NCBI RefSeq assembly: GCF_003382285.1
Contig: NZ_QTJR01000002.1
Location: 124,001-188,000, forward strand
DNA: 64,000 nt
Reading direction: 5' to 3'
Source: Lysobacter soli
GTDB lineage: Bacteria > Pseudomonadota > Gammaproteobacteria > Xanthomonadales > Xanthomonadaceae
Positions 27,968 to 37,991 of the stretch are shown one piece after another; within the stretch, counting starts at the first letter, position 1; the number at the start of each line of letters is the position of its first letter. The position numbers and the translations under genes are program-made. The notes beneath the pieces are model-generated. The model did no database searches. It worked only from the letters and a program-made list of their open reading frames with translations, and was not told where the DNA came from.

Positions 27968-29182
27968 ATGAAAGTCCCCGCTCTCGCCAGAGCCGTCGTC
28001 CTCGCGGCCACCACGACCCTCGTGGCTGGTCTCGCCATCGCCCAGACCACCCCGACGCCGCGCACGCAGCTGCCGCCCGCGAGCCAGTCGCTGCCGGTCC
28101 CGCCGCCGCCGCAGATCACCGCCAGCGCCTGGGTGCTGATGGACGCCGCCAGCGGCAACGTCCTGGCCGGGGAGAACTACGACCAGCGCCTGGAACCGGC
28201 GAGCATCACCAAGGTGATGACCAGCTACGTCATCGCCGCCGAAATGGCGGCCGGCAAGGTCAAGCCCGACGACCAGGTGATGATGACCGAGAACGCCTGG
28301 CGCGTCGGCGGCGCCGGCACCGATGGCAGCTACTCCGGCTTCGAGGTCAACAAGACCGCGCCGTTGCTCGAGATGGAAAAGGGCATGGTCGTGCAGTCGG
28401 GCAACGACGCCGCGATCGCGCTGGCCGAACACGTCGCCGGCAGCACCGACGCGTTCGCCGCGCTGATGAACCAGTACGCGCAGCGCATCGGCCTGAAGAA
28501 CACGCATTGGGTGAACCCGACCGGCCTGTCCGCGCCGGAGCATTACTCGACCGCGCACGACCTCGCGCTGCTCGGCCGCGCGCTGGTGCACGATTACCCG
28601 GTTGCGTACTCGTACAACAAGATCAAGGAATTCACGGTCGGTCCCATCACCCAGCCGAACCGCAACCTGCTGCTGTGGCGCGACCCGTCGGTCGACGGCA
28701 TCAAGACCGGCCACCACTCCGGCGCCGGCTACTGCCTGATGGCCTCGGCCAAGCGCGGCGACCAGCGCCTGATCTCGGTCGTCATGGGTTCCAGCAGCGA
28801 GAACCAGCGCGCGGTGGACTCGCAGGCGCTGCTGAACTGGGGCTTCCGTTTCTTCGAGACGCACAACCTCTACGACGCCGGCAAGGCGATCGCGAAGCAG
28901 AAGGTGTGGAAGGGCGCGTCCGACGAAGTGCAGCTCGGCGTCGCCGAACCGCTGCTGGTGACGGTGCAGCGCGGCAAGTACGACCAGCTCAAGCCGACGA
29001 TGGACGTGCCCAAGCAGCTTGTCGCGCCGATCGCGAAGGGCCAGAAGATCGGCTCGGTGAAGGTCACGCTCGACGGCAAGGTCGTGGCCGAGCGCCCGCT
29101 GGTCGCGCTCAACGCGGTCGAGCAGGGCGGCTTCTTCAAGCGCCTGTGGGACGAGTTCTGGATGTGGTGGGAGTCGGAGTAA
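27968..29182 (+). CDS. dacA: D-alanyl-D-alanine carboxypeptidase (PBP5/6 type)
   Basis: Low-molecular-mass PBP that removes the terminal D-Ala from stem peptides in the periplasm. The 404-residue protein has a signal peptide (cut after GLAIA), SITK with Ser79, SGN at 144-146 and KTG at 246-248, then the beta-rich PBP5 C-terminal domain and an amphipathic anchor ending FKRLWDEFWMWWESE, which attaches it to the inner membrane. It completes the cell-wall block and is followed by a hairpin terminator. Confidence 0.96.
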   Translation: MKVPALARAVVLAATTTLVAGLAIAQTTPTPRTQLPPASQSLPVPPPPQITASAWVLMDAASGNVLAGENYDQRLEPASITKVMTSYVIAAEMAAGKVKPDDQVMMTENAWRVGGAGTDGSYSGFEVNKTAPLLEMEKGMVVQSGNDAAIALAEHVAGSTDAFAALMNQYAQRIGLKNTHWVNPTGLSAPEHYSTAHDLALLGRALVHDYPVAYSYNKIKEFTVGPITQPNRNLLLWRDPSVDGIKTGHHSGAGYCLMASAKRGDQRLISVVMGSSSENQRAVDSQALLNWGFRFFETHNLYDAGKAIAKQKVWKGASDEVQLGVAEPLLVTVQRGKYDQLKPTMDVPKQLVAPIAKGQKIGSVKVTLDGKVVAERPLVALNAVEQGGFFKRLWDEFWMWWESE

Positions 29183-29215
29183 CCCTCCGCGCAACGCAGC
29201 ATCCCGCGATGTGAA

Positions 29216-29241
29216 GAAGGCCGGCGCAAGCCGGCCTTCCG
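29216..29241 (+). terminator. Hairpin terminator after dacA
   Basis: Stem AAGGCCGGC with GCCGGCCTT and loop GCAA (29219-29240). The T-run is short, so termination may be partial; ybeD begins about 50 bases later. Confidence 0.6.
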
Positions 29242-29288
29242 CGTTACGGCGCCTTGGGTTTGCCGGGCCCCGGACCCATAATCCGGCC

Positions 29289-29567
29289 ATGGAAATCAAA
29301 TCCGACAACCCCGAGCACGGCTTCCAGTTCCCGGGCACGTTCGAGCTGAGCGCCATGGGCGCCGCCGAGAAGGACCTGGAAACGGTGCTGCCGACGCTGC
29401 TGCTCGATGCGGGCATCGAAGTGGTGCAGGAAACCGTCAACTGGAAGCTGTCCAGCAACGGCCGCTACGTCTCCGTGCGCATCACCTTCCGCGCGCGGGA
29501 TCGCGAGCAGTACGACCTGGCGCACCAGGTGCTGCGCGAGCATCCGGAAGTGAAGTGGACGCTCTGA
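29289..29567 (+). CDS. ybeD: YbeD/DUF493 family protein
   Basis: A 92-residue protein of the DUF493 family, a small ACT-like fold found next to lipB in many proteobacteria. Family features are [13 protein letters not shown] and the end [10 protein letters not shown]. The function is not established; regulation of lipoate synthesis has been suggested from its position. Its 3' end overlaps the GTG start of lipB by 13 bases. Confidence 0.92.
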   Translation: MEIKSDNPEHGFQFPGTFELSAMGAAEKDLETVLPTLLLDAGIEVVQETVNWKLSSNGRYVSVRITFRARDREQYDLAHQVLREHPEVKWTL

Positions 29568-30244
29568 GCGAGCCCGTCGTCGCGCCCGAACCGCTCCGCA
29601 CGCTGCCGCCGACGCAGCTGCGCGACCTCGGTCGCCGTGCCTACGAACCGGTCTGGCACGCCATGCAGGCCTTCACCGACGCGCGCACCGCCGACACGCC
29701 CGACGAGCTGTGGCTGGTCGAGCACGATCCGGTGTTCACCCTCGGCCAGGCCGGCAAGGACGAACACGTGCTGTTCCCCGGCGACATCCCGGTGATCCAC
29801 GTCGATCGCGGCGGCCAGGTGACCTATCACGGGCCGGGCCAGATCGTGCTGTATCCGCTGCTGGACCTGAAGCGCCTGAAGGTCGGCGTCAAGGAATACG
29901 TGCACCGCATCGAGCAGGCGATGATCGACACGCTGGGCGACTGGAACATCCACGCCGAGCGACGCGACGGCGCCCCCGGCGTCTACGTGAATGGGGCGAA
30001 GATCGGCGCGCTCGGCATCCGCGTGCGCCGTGGCTGCACCTTCCACGGCCTCGCCTTCAACATCGCGATGGACCTGGAGCCGTTCCGGCGCATCAACCCC
30101 TGCGGCTACCAGGGGCTGCAGGTGACCTCGATGCTAGACTTGGGCGGCCCTTCCGGGCTGGAGCCGGTCAAGCCGGTGCTGATCGGGCACGTCGCCCGCC
30201 AGTTCGGACTGACCGTCGAAACGGCCCCGCCGCCGACGTTCTGA
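29555..30244 (+). CDS. lipB: Octanoyl-ACP:protein octanoyltransferase LipB
   Basis: Transfers octanoate from acyl carrier protein to the lipoyl domains of 2-oxoacid dehydrogenases and GcvH. The 229-residue protein has the LipB signature [17 protein letters not shown], the catalytic Lys in [12 protein letters not shown] and the catalytic Cys in [17 protein letters not shown] at 29555 is taken as start, overlapping ybeD. It is followed by lipA after 58 bp; the two enzymes act in sequence. Confidence 0.95.
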   Translation: MDALSEPVVAPEPLRTLPPTQLRDLGRRAYEPVWHAMQAFTDARTADTPDELWLVEHDPVFTLGQAGKDEHVLFPGDIPVIHVDRGGQVTYHGPGQIVLYPLLDLKRLKVGVKEYVHRIEQAMIDTLGDWNIHAERRDGAPGVYVNGAKIGALGIRVRRGCTFHGLAFNIAMDLEPFRRINPCGYQGLQVTSMLDLGGPSGLEPVKPVLIGHVARQFGLTVETAPPPTF

Positions 30245-30302
30245 CCTTCCCCGGCGCCGTCTTTTTCCGGCGCGTTCGCCGATCCAGAGATTCCCCCACG
30301 CC

Positions 30303-31316
30303 ATGTCCGAGACCGCCTCCAAGACCATCCCGCTTTCGGTCGTGAGCGGCGACGCCGCGTCGTCGTTGCAGCCGGGCGTGAAGCAGATCGCCGGCGACAA
30401 GATCGCCCGCTCGCCGGTGCAGTTCGCCGACGCACCGGTGCTGCGCAAGCCGTCGTGGATCCGCGTACGCATTCCGTCGGGCAACTCGGTGGCGCAGCTG
30501 AAGTCGAAGCTGCGCGAGAACCGCCTGGTCACGGTGTGCGAGGAAGCCAGCTGCCCGAACATCCACGAGTGCTTCAGCCACGGCACGGCGACCTTCATGA
30601 TCCTGGGCGAGGTCTGCACCCGCCGCTGCAGCTTCTGCGACGTCGCCCACGGCCGCCCGAAGCCGCCGGATCCGTCCGAGCCCCTGAGCCTGGCGACCAC
30701 CGTCGCCGACATGGGCCTGAAGTACGTGGTCGTCACCAGCGTCGATCGCGACGACCTCCGCGACGGCGGCGCCCAGCATTTCGTCGACTGCATCGCCGCG
30801 ATCCGCGAGCACAGCCCGCGCACGCGCATCGAGATCCTCACGCCCGACTTCCGCGGCAAGGGCCGCATGGAGCGCGCGCTGGAGATCATGGCCGCCAGCC
30901 CGCCGGACGTGTTCAACCACAACGTCGAGACCGTGCCGGACCTGTACCGCAACGTGCGTCCGGGCGCCGACTACCAGTGGTCGCTGACGCTGCTGAAGAA
31001 GTTCAAGGCGCAGCATCCGGAGGTCGCCACCAAGAGCGGCATCATGCTCGGCCTGGGCGAGACGATGGAGCAGGTGCAGGGCACGCTGCGCGACCTGCGC
31101 GACCACGACGTGGACATGATCACCATCGGCCAGTACCTCCAGCCCAGCGCGCACCACCACCCGGTGCTGCGTTACTGGACGCCGGAGGAGTTCAAGGCGC
31201 TGGAGGAGTACGGCTACGCGCTGGGCTTCACCCACGTCGCCTCCGGTCCGCTGGTCCGCTCGTCGTATCACGCCGACCGTTCGGCGCTCGAAGCCGGGGT
31301 CGTCGCGGCCGGGTGA
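30303..31316 (+). CDS. lipA: Lipoyl synthase LipA (radical SAM)
   Basis: Inserts two sulfur atoms into protein-bound octanoyl groups. The 337-residue enzyme shows both iron-sulfur clusters: the auxiliary cluster motif C-x4-C-x5-C in [12 protein letters not shown] and the radical SAM motif C-x3-C-x2-C in CTRRCSFC. The conserved Ser near the C-terminus that ligates the auxiliary cluster is in VRSSYHA. The first 40 residues are variable. Last gene of the ybeD-lipB-lipA operon. Confidence 0.97.
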   Translation: MSETASKTIPLSVVSGDAASSLQPGVKQIAGDKIARSPVQFADAPVLRKPSWIRVRIPSGNSVAQLKSKLRENRLVTVCEEASCPNIHECFSHGTATFMILGEVCTRRCSFCDVAHGRPKPPDPSEPLSLATTVADMGLKYVVVTSVDRDDLRDGGAQHFVDCIAAIREHSPRTRIEILTPDFRGKGRMERALEIMAASPPDVFNHNVETVPDLYRNVRPGADYQWSLTLLKKFKAQHPEVATKSGIMLGLGETMEQVQGTLRDLRDHDVDMITIGQYLQPSAHHHPVLRYWTPEEFKALEEYGYALGFTHVASGPLVRSSYHADRSALEAGVVAAG

Positions 31317-31579
31317 TCGCCGCGCCAACCGTCGCATTGCGCTCACATCGTGTTGATCGGCAAAGGCCGAGGCTGAGTCGTGCCTGACCGCAGCCCGTCG
31401 CCCAGCTGAACGCACCCGGGTGAACGGGCGAAGTGCGGCGACTGGCACGCTAATTCCCACCCCCGGTGGGTGACACGTCCCGCAACTTTCGGCACTGTGG
31501 GGTTGTCGAACCGCACTCCATTCTGCGTTCGTCTCCTCAGGACCCCCATTCGGCCGCATGCGGTCGCGAAGCCTCCTCG

Positions 31580-33841
31580 ATGAAAGCCAAGACCACTCCC
31601 GCCTCCGTCCTCGTCGCCCTCGCGCTGGCCTCGCCCCTGGCACTGCTCGCGCAGTCCGACAGCGCGGCCGACAAGAAGACTTCGCAGGTTGAAGTTCCGA
31701 CGCACGAGAAGCCGAACCTGATCAAGTCGATGGAGGTCTCGCAGCTTCCGCGCGCGGCCACCGCCGACCAGACCACGGCGGCGAAACTCGTCTACGGCCT
31801 GCTGTCCGACAGCCGCTACGCGTACCGCCCGGTCGCGCTGGACGACACGCTCTCGGCCGACATCTACAAGCGCTATCTCGAATCGCTCGACGGCGGCAAG
31901 CAGTTCTTCACCGCGCAGGACATCGCCAAGTTCGATGCCTACAAGTTGAAGTTCGACGACGCGATCAAGAGCGGCGACCTCGCACCGGCCTACGCGATCT
32001 TCGCGACCTACAAGCAGCGCGTGGACCAGCGCGTGGGCTACGCGCGCGGCCTGCTCAAGCAGGACATGTTCGATTTCACCGGCAACGACCGTTACGAGTA
32101 CGACCGCGAGAAGGCGCCGTGGGCGACCGACGACGCGGCGCTCGACACGTTGTGGAAGGCCTCGGTACGCAACGACTGGCTGCGCCTGAAGCTCGCCGGC
32201 AAGAAGCCCGACGACATCCGCAAGACGCTCGACAAGCGTTACGCGAACATGGGCAAGTCCATCGCCGAGCTGAAGGGCGAGGACGTGTTCCAGACCTTCC
32301 TCAACAGCTACGCCAATTCGGTCGATCCGCACACCGACTACTTCACGCCGAAGACGGCCGACAACTTCAACGTGTCGATGTCTCTCTCGCTGGAAGGCAT
32401 CGGCGCCGTGTTGCAGAAGCAGGACGACGTGGTCGCGATCCGCGAGATCGTGCCCGGCGGTCCAGCCGGCAAATCCGGCAAGCTCAAGCCCGGCGACCGC
32501 GTGGTCGGCGTGGGCCAGGGCGAAAGCGGCGCGATGGAAGACGTGATCGGCTGGCGCATCGACGACGTCGTCGCCAAGATCCGCGGCAACAAGGGCACGA
32601 AGGTGCGCCTGGACGTGATCCCGGCCGAAGCGGGCCTGGACAGCCAGCCGCAGCGCCTGGTGCTGGTGCGCGACAAGGTGCGCCTGGAAGACCAGGCCGC
32701 CAAGTCGAAGGTCATCACCATCCCGGCCGCGAACGGCGCGCCGGAGCAGCGCATCGGCGTGATCGAACTGCCCGGCTTCTACCAGGACTTCGAAGGTCGC
32801 CGGAAGAACAGCAACGACTACGCCTCGGCCACGCGCGACGTCGCCAAGCTGCTGGAAGAGCTGCGCGGCAAGAACGTCGACGGCGTCGTGCTCGACCTGC
32901 GCAACAACGGCGGCGGCTCGCTCAACGAAGCCATCGAACTCACCGGCCTGTTCATCGACCGCGGTCCGGTCGTGCAGGTGCGTGAGTCCGGCGGCCGCGT
33001 GAGCGTGGAAGGCGACAGCGACACCGGCATCGCGTGGGAAGGCCCGCTCGCGGTGTTGATCAACCGCGGATCGGCTTCGGCGTCGGAGATCTTCGCCGGC
33101 GCGATCCAGGATTACGGTCGCGGTCTGGTCATCGGCGAAACGAGCTTCGGCAAGGGCACGGTGCAGAACCTGGTCGACCTCGACCGCTGGCCGGCGAATG
33201 AAGAAGCGCGCTTCGGCCAGGTGAAGCTGACCATCGCGCAGTTCTTCCGCGTGAGCGGCGGTTCGACGCAGAACAAGGGCGTCGTACCGGACGTGGCCTT
33301 CCCGGTCTCGGTCGATGCGAGCGAGTACGGCGAAAGCACGTACGACAACGCGCTGCCGTGGACGCGCATCTCGGCCGTGCCGCACACCACCTACGGCAAC
33401 TTCTCGCCGCTGCTTCCGAAGCTCGAGGCGCTGCACACCACGCGCATCGCGAACGACAAGGAATTCCAGTGGTGGAGCGAGGACGTCGCGCAGTTCCGCG
33501 ACGAGCGCGCCAAGAAGTGGGTGAGCCTCAACGAAGCCGAGCGCCGCGCCGAGCGCGATGGCGAGGAAGCCAAGCGCAAGTCGCGCCAGGAACAGCGCAA
33601 GGCACTGGGCCTGGATCTCGACCCCCTGGCCGACGACTACAACGACGACGGCCTGGCCGCCAACGAGCGCGACATCGCGAAGGACGCCGAACGCGAGAAG
33701 CTCGCCGACAAGCGCCCGGACCCGCTGCTGCGCGAATCGGCCGCCATCCTCGCCGATGCGGTGCGCCTGCTGAACAACGATCGCCAGCTGTCGGCGCAGG
33801 TGCTGCCGACCGCGACGACGGCGGGCCACTGGGCCGACTGA
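31580..33841 (+). CDS. prc: Tail-specific (carboxy-terminal processing) protease Prc
   Basis: Periplasmic serine protease of family S41 that trims C-termini, such as that of PBP3, and degrades tagged proteins. The 753-residue protein has a signal peptide (cut near ALLAQ), the N-terminal helical domain, a PDZ domain (IGAVLQKQDDVVAIREIVPG) and the S41 domain with Ser in NRGSASASEIFAG and Lys in TSFGKGTVQ. The C-terminal DUF3340-like part is rich in charged residues. It stands alone, 263 bp after lipA; that gap shows no clear promoter by eye. Confidence 0.95.
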   Translation: MKAKTTPASVLVALALASPLALLAQSDSAADKKTSQVEVPTHEKPNLIKSMEVSQLPRAATADQTTAAKLVYGLLSDSRYAYRPVALDDTLSADIYKRYLESLDGGKQFFTAQDIAKFDAYKLKFDDAIKSGDLAPAYAIFATYKQRVDQRVGYARGLLKQDMFDFTGNDRYEYDREKAPWATDDAALDTLWKASVRNDWLRLKLAGKKPDDIRKTLDKRYANMGKSIAELKGEDVFQTFLNSYANSVDPHTDYFTPKTADNFNVSMSLSLEGIGAVLQKQDDVVAIREIVPGGPAGKSGKLKPGDRVVGVGQGESGAMEDVIGWRIDDVVAKIRGNKGTKVRLDVIPAEAGLDSQPQRLVLVRDKVRLEDQAAKSKVITIPAANGAPEQRIGVIELPGFYQDFEGRRKNSNDYASATRDVAKLLEELRGKNVDGVVLDLRNNGGGSLNEAIELTGLFIDRGPVVQVRESGGRVSVEGDSDTGIAWEGPLAVLINRGSASASEIFAGAIQDYGRGLVIGETSFGKGTVQNLVDLDRWPANEEARFGQVKLTIAQFFRVSGGSTQNKGVVPDVAFPVSVDASEYGESTYDNALPWTRISAVPHTTYGNFSPLLPKLEALHTTRIANDKEFQWWSEDVAQFRDERAKKWVSLNEAERRAERDGEEAKRKSRQEQRKALGLDLDPLADDYNDDGLAANERDIAKDAEREKLADKRPDPLLRESAAILADAVRLLNNDRQLSAQVLPTATTAGHWAD

Positions 33842-33888
33842 CACGACGTCGGGGGAAATCCCCACGCGAGGCACAACAAGGATCGGAT

Positions 33889-33912
33889 AGCGGGCGCCCT
33901 CGGGCGCCCGTT
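33889..33912 (+). terminator. Candidate terminator after prc
   Basis: Inverted repeat CGGGCGCC with GGCGCCCG followed by TTACTGTTT. The T-run is interrupted, so it is a weak candidate. Confidence 0.45.
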
Positions 33913-33924
33913 ACTGTTTGGGCC

Positions 33925-34755
33925 ATGAACACTGCCCGCCAACTTCGCGACAAGCTCGAACATGCCCGCCGCCTGATGGACGAAGGCGAGCCCACGCTTG
34001 CCGACCTCGCGGCAAGCGTCGGACTGAGCGCCTCGCATCTGCAGCGCCGCTTCGCCGAGCGCTTCGGCCTGAGCCCGGCCGAGTACCTCTCGCAACGCAA
34101 GCTCGGCACGCTGAAGGGCGCCCTGCGCGAAGGTAGCGACGTCAGCGCGGCGCTTTACGACGCGGGGTACGGTTCGCCGTCGCGCGTTTACGAAGGCGGC
34201 GCGGCGAAACTCGGCATGACACCGGCGCGCTATCGCGCCGGCGGCGCGGGCGAGCAGATCCGCTGGAGCATCGCCGACACCGCGCTCGGACAGGCGCTGG
34301 TCGCAACGACCGAGCGCGGCATCTGCATGATCGAACTGGGTGAGGATGCCGCCGCGCTCGAAGCGAAGCTGCACGCGGAATTCCCCAAGGCGCAGCTGGA
34401 ACGCGTCGATGCCGGGCGCGACGAATTCCTCGCGCCGCGCCTGCGTGCGGTCGCCGAGGCACTCGCCGGACGACAGGCGCAGGTTCCGGTGGATCTCATC
34501 GGCACAGCGTTCCAGAAGAAGGTGTGGGACGCGCTGATGAAGATCCCGCACGGGCAGACGCGCAGCTACACGCAGATCGCGGAGGAGATTGGCCATCCGC
34601 GTTCGATGCGCGCCGTGGCCAATGCATGCGCCAACAACCACGTCGCCATCGTCGTGCCGTGTCACCGCGTGGTACGCGGCGATGGCTCACTGGGCGGCTA
34701 TCGCTGGGGGCTACCGATGAAGCAGCGCGTGCTGGAGCGCGAGCGCGTGGCGTAA
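33925..34755 (+). CDS. Ada-like AraC/O6-alkylguanine-DNA methyltransferase fusion without the zinc domain
   Basis: A 276-residue protein. An AraC-type double helix-turn-helix comes first (TLADLAASVGLSASHLQRRF, then YDAGYGSPSRVYE), followed by the O6-methylguanine methyltransferase domain with acceptor Cys246 in VPCHRVV and the HPRSMRAVANACANN segment. The cysteine-rich N-terminal domain of E. coli Ada, which takes methyl groups from phosphotriesters and switches Ada to an activator, is absent: the protein begins at the linker. It can repair DNA, but methylation-triggered activation of its own gene by the classical route is not expected. Confidence 0.9.
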   Translation: MNTARQLRDKLEHARRLMDEGEPTLADLAASVGLSASHLQRRFAERFGLSPAEYLSQRKLGTLKGALREGSDVSAALYDAGYGSPSRVYEGGAAKLGMTPARYRAGGAGEQIRWSIADTALGQALVATTERGICMIELGEDAAALEAKLHAEFPKAQLERVDAGRDEFLAPRLRAVAEALAGRQAQVPVDLIGTAFQKKVWDALMKIPHGQTRSYTQIAEEIGHPRSMRAVANACANNHVAIVVPCHRVVRGDGSLGGYRWGLPMKQRVLERERVA

Positions 34756-34851
34756 GCGGGGCGCACCACGTCGTCGTCGAAGCGCTTGTAGCTCTTGCAG
34801 CCCCAGTGAGCGAAGCGCACTCCGGTTTCGGCGACCGCCTCAATCACCGCA

Positions 34852-35346
34852 TCACTTGCGACGCCGAACCGGCACGCGCGTGGGCACCTGCAATCCCGAC
34901 TTCACCACGTCGAACACCATCCGCGTCTCGTAACGCTTGATGTTGCCTTCGTCCATGAACAACCGGTCGGCGACTTCGCGGCAATGCGCGACGCCGGTGG
35001 TGCATAGGATCACCAGGTAGTCCCACTCGCCGGCCAGCGAGTAGCACTGCTGCACTTCCGGGGCGGCGCGCATGCGGGCATGGAAGGTAGCGTGGAGCTT
35101 GGCTGATTCGCGCTCCATCGCGACCAGCACCGTCGCCAGCGTGGTGGTGCCGAGCAGAGTGGAGTCCAGAACGGCGACCTCGCGCATCAGTCCGTGCTTG
35201 CGATAGCGCGTGATGCGCCGCTGCACGGCGCTCGCCGATAGCCCCACGGCTTCGCCGAGCGCGGTCAGCGTCGAGGCCGAGTCGCGCTGCAGCAGCTCCA
35301 GCAGCCGATGGTCGAACTCGTCCAGTACGACGGGTGTTTTGGCCAT
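34852..35346 (-). CDS. Lrp/AsnC family transcriptional regulator
   Basis: A 164-residue regulator with an N-terminal helix-turn-helix (LTALGEAVGLSASAVQRRI) and a C-terminal RAM ligand domain (VQQCYSLAGEWDYLVILCT). The start at 35346 (MAKTPVVLDEF) fits the family length. A palindrome GCAAAA-TTTTTGC touches the start codon. It is divergent from two EamA-type exporters, a common arrangement in which an Lrp-like protein senses an amino acid and controls its exporter. Ligand unknown. Confidence 0.9.
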   Translation of the reverse strand: MAKTPVVLDEFDHRLLELLQRDSASTLTALGEAVGLSASAVQRRITRYRKHGLMREVAVLDSTLLGTTTLATVLVAMERESAKLHATFHARMRAAPEVQQCYSLAGEWDYLVILCTTGVAHCREVADRLFMDEGNIKRYETRMVFDVVKSGLQVPTRVPVRRRK

Positions 35347-35359
35347 GCAAAATTTTTGC
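35347..35359. promoter_or_regulatory. Candidate Lrp-type operator
   Basis: AT-rich inverted repeat GCAAAA-TTTTTGC directly at the start codon of the Lrp-family gene, in otherwise GC-rich DNA. The position suits autorepression and perhaps control of the divergent exporter. Confidence 0.4.
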
Positions 35360-35595
35360 GTCAGGGCGCACGATTTATCAAGCATGTCGCGGCCGGTGCG
35401 CGTTACGCTTCACCCATCCGAACGACTCCCGGCACCGCGCGTGCGTGGCGTCCCGCCCGAACAGGGCAGAACGCTCCGACCGCACGGTGCCTCGATGTCG
35501 TCCGGCGCTCGCGGTCGCCGCAACGCTGTGTTGCCGATTGCCGCGTTCATCGAAGTAGAGCAGTGCCGCACCTCCACCCCACGCATGGAATCCGC

Positions 35596-36543
35596 ATGAG
35601 CACCGCTGCACCTCACGACCGGGCCGCGCCCGGCGCGCTCGCCGTCGCCTTCGCCCTGGCCTCGGTCTACATCCTCTGGGGCTCGACATACCTGGCCATC
35701 CGCTTCGCGCTGGAGAGCTATCCGCCGTTCCTGCTCGGCGCCGGCCGCATGTTCCTCGCCGGCCTCATCATGTACGTCGTGCTGCGCGCGCGTGGCGTCG
35801 CGTCGCCCACCGGCAAGCAATGGCGCACGTTGTGGATCCTCTCGATCTGGATGGTGCTGCTGTCCAACGGGCTGGTGAATCTGGCCGAGACCGAAGTCGG
35901 CTCGGGCCTCGCCGCGATCGCCGTCGCATCGATGCCGCTGTTCGCAGGCGTCTTCGCGATGCTGCGCGGGCGCCATCCGTCGAAGATCGAATGGGTCGGC
36001 CTGATCATCGGCTTCCTCGGCGTGCTCTGGCTCAATGCGGGCGGCGAACTGTCGTCCTCCACGCTCGGCCTGGTCTGCCTGGTGATCGCGCCGATCGCCT
36101 GGGCGTGGGGCTCGATCTGGAGCCGCGACCAGGACCTGCCGCAGCCCTTCATGTCCGCCGCCGGGCAGATGCTTACCGGCAGCATCTGGATGCTGATCGC
36201 CGCGGTGATCCACGGCGAGCGCATCACGCAGATGCCGACGCTATCGGCGACCGGCGCGATGCTCTACCTCGTCGTCGCCGGTTCGATCTTCGGCTTTACC
36301 GCCTACATCTGGCTCCTGCACCACGTGCGGCCGGCGCTCGCGACGAGCTACGCCTACGTCAACCCGCCGATCGCGGTGCTGTTCGGTGCTTTGATCGGCG
36401 GCGAGCACTTCACCGCGCATGACCTCGGTGCGATGGCGGTGATCCTGGTCGGCGTGGTGATCATCACGCTGGCGAAGGCGCGCGCTGCGAAGCCGGTAGC
36501 GCCTGCGCCGTCGGCCGCCTCGTCGTCGGAGCCGGCGGCATGA
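35596..36543 (+). CDS. EamA (DMT) family transporter
   Basis: A 315-residue inner-membrane protein with ten predicted helices forming two EamA repeats (YILWGSTYLAIRFALESYPP and later AYIWLLHHVRPALATSYAYVNP). It resembles YedA-type exporters of amino acids or metabolites. The start at 35596 is the ATG before the first helix. The stop overlaps the next gene's start by ATGA. The divergent Lrp-type regulator suggests amino-acid export. Confidence 0.9.
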   Translation: MSTAAPHDRAAPGALAVAFALASVYILWGSTYLAIRFALESYPPFLLGAGRMFLAGLIMYVVLRARGVASPTGKQWRTLWILSIWMVLLSNGLVNLAETEVGSGLAAIAVASMPLFAGVFAMLRGRHPSKIEWVGLIIGFLGVLWLNAGGELSSSTLGLVCLVIAPIAWAWGSIWSRDQDLPQPFMSAAGQMLTGSIWMLIAAVIHGERITQMPTLSATGAMLYLVVAGSIFGFTAYIWLLHHVRPALATSYAYVNPPIAVLFGALIGGEHFTAHDLGAMAVILVGVVIITLAKARAAKPVAPAPSAASSSEPAA

Positions 36544-37451
36544 ACACCGGTCACGACACCCGGAACGCGCTCTGGATCGCCGCTGCCTCCTTCGTGCTGT
36601 GGGGGCTGATGCCGCTGTACTGGCATGCACTCAAGGCCGTCCCGTCGCTGCAGATCCTGCTCCACCGCATCGTCTGGAGCGCGCTGCTCGTCTCCGCCTG
36701 GCTCGGCTGGAAGCACGGCCGCGGCTGGCTGAAGGCGACGCTCGCGCGGCCGCGCGCCGCGTGGATGCTGGCGCTGAGCGGCGTGCTGATCGCCTTCAAC
36801 TGGGGCCTGTACATCTGGGCGGTGAACGCCGGGCACGTGGTCGAAAGCAGCCTGGGCTACTTCATCAATCCGCTGATCAGCGTCGTACTCGGCGTGGTGT
36901 TCCTGCACGAGCGGCTCAACCGCGTGCAGTGGCTGTCGGTCGCCATCGCCGCCACCGGCGTGGCGTGGCTCACGTGGCAGTACGGGCAGCCGCCGTGGAT
37001 CGCACTCGGCCTGGCGCTGTCGTTCGGTCTGTACGGCCTGATCCGCAAGCTGGTCGCGGTGGATGCGGTGAGCGGGCTTGCGGTCGAAGGCGTGTACCTG
37101 TTCCTGCCGGCCCTCGCGCTGCTGCTATGGAGCGAGACGCACGGCGGTGGTGGATTCGGCGGCGGCTACGGCCTCGCGGCCGATGCGCTGCTGATCTTCG
37201 CCGGTGTGCTGACCGCGCTGCCGCTGATCGGCTTCGCCTATGCGGTACGACGCGCGCCGCTGTCGGTGGTCGGCCTGATGCAGTACATCGCGCCGACGAT
37301 CCAGTTCCTGCTCGGCGTGCTGTTCTTCAACGAAGCCTTCGATCGCGATCGCGCGACCGGCTTCGTCTTCATCTGGATCGCGCTGGCGATCTTCGCCGGC
37401 GAAGGACTGTGGCGGGCGCGGCGTCAGCCGGCGGTTCCCGCCACGGCTTGA
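36540..37451 (+). CDS. rarD: EamA family transporter RarD
   Basis: A 303-residue membrane protein with ten helices and RarD signatures: FVLWGLMPLYWHALKAVPS near the start, INWGLYIW-like FNWGLYIWAVNAGHVVESSLGYF (read in two parts here as FNWGLYIWAV and ESSLGYFINPL), and the C-terminal LMQYIAPTIQFLLGV. RarD was named from chloramphenicol sensitivity screens in Pseudomonas but its substrate is uncertain. Coupled to the preceding EamA gene. Confidence 0.9.
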   Translation: MNTGHDTRNALWIAAASFVLWGLMPLYWHALKAVPSLQILLHRIVWSALLVSAWLGWKHGRGWLKATLARPRAAWMLALSGVLIAFNWGLYIWAVNAGHVVESSLGYFINPLISVVLGVVFLHERLNRVQWLSVAIAATGVAWLTWQYGQPPWIALGLALSFGLYGLIRKLVAVDAVSGLAVEGVYLFLPALALLLWSETHGGGGFGGGYGLAADALLIFAGVLTALPLIGFAYAVRRAPLSVVGLMQYIAPTIQFLLGVLFFNEAFDRDRATGFVFIWIALAIFAGEGLWRARRQPAVPATA

Positions 37452-37461
37452 GGACATCACG

Positions 37462-37971
37462 ATGGACAAGACCACGCTGAACGCACTGGCGCTGTTCCCG
37501 TTGCAACTGGAGGCGCATTACAAGGCGATTCCCGTGTCGCATCGGCATTGGACGCCCACGAGTTGGGACGGCATTCCCAGCGAGCACTTCACCGCGATCG
37601 AGCAGTTGTGCCACGTGCGCGACATCGAGATCGAGGGCTACCAGGAGCGCATCCGCCGCACGCTGGACGAAGCGCATCCGCTGCTGCCGTCGATCGACAG
37701 CGAGCCGCTGGCGATCGAACGCCGCTACGGCGACGCCGATGCCGAGGCCGTGTTGCAGGCCTTCCGCGATGCGCGCGCCCGCACGGTGGAGACGATCGCG
37801 CGCCTGGACGACGCACAGCTCGCGCGCACGGCGGAGTTCGAAGGCTACGGCCCGCTCACGTTGCGCAGCCTGGTGCACTACCTGTGCAGCCATGACCAAC
37901 AGCACCTCGCGGGATTGCAGTGGTTGCTGGGGAAGATCGAAGCGGAGCGGGTATCGCAGCTTCGCGCGTAA
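37462..37971 (+). CDS. DinB superfamily protein
   Basis: A 169-residue four-helix-bundle protein of the DinB/YfiT type. Possible metal ligands are His in LCHVRDIE and the two His in HDQQHLAGLQWLL, in the positions used by the family for a divalent metal. Members include bacillithiol- or glutathione-type thiol transferases, but no specific function can be given. It starts ten bases after rarD and may share its transcript. Confidence 0.85.
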   Translation: MDKTTLNALALFPLQLEAHYKAIPVSHRHWTPTSWDGIPSEHFTAIEQLCHVRDIEIEGYQERIRRTLDEAHPLLPSIDSEPLAIERRYGDADAEAVLQAFRDARARTVETIARLDDAQLARTAEFEGYGPLTLRSLVHYLCSHDQQHLAGLQWLLGKIEAERVSQLRA

Positions 37972-37991
37972 CGCGTTTGCCATTTGCTTTC

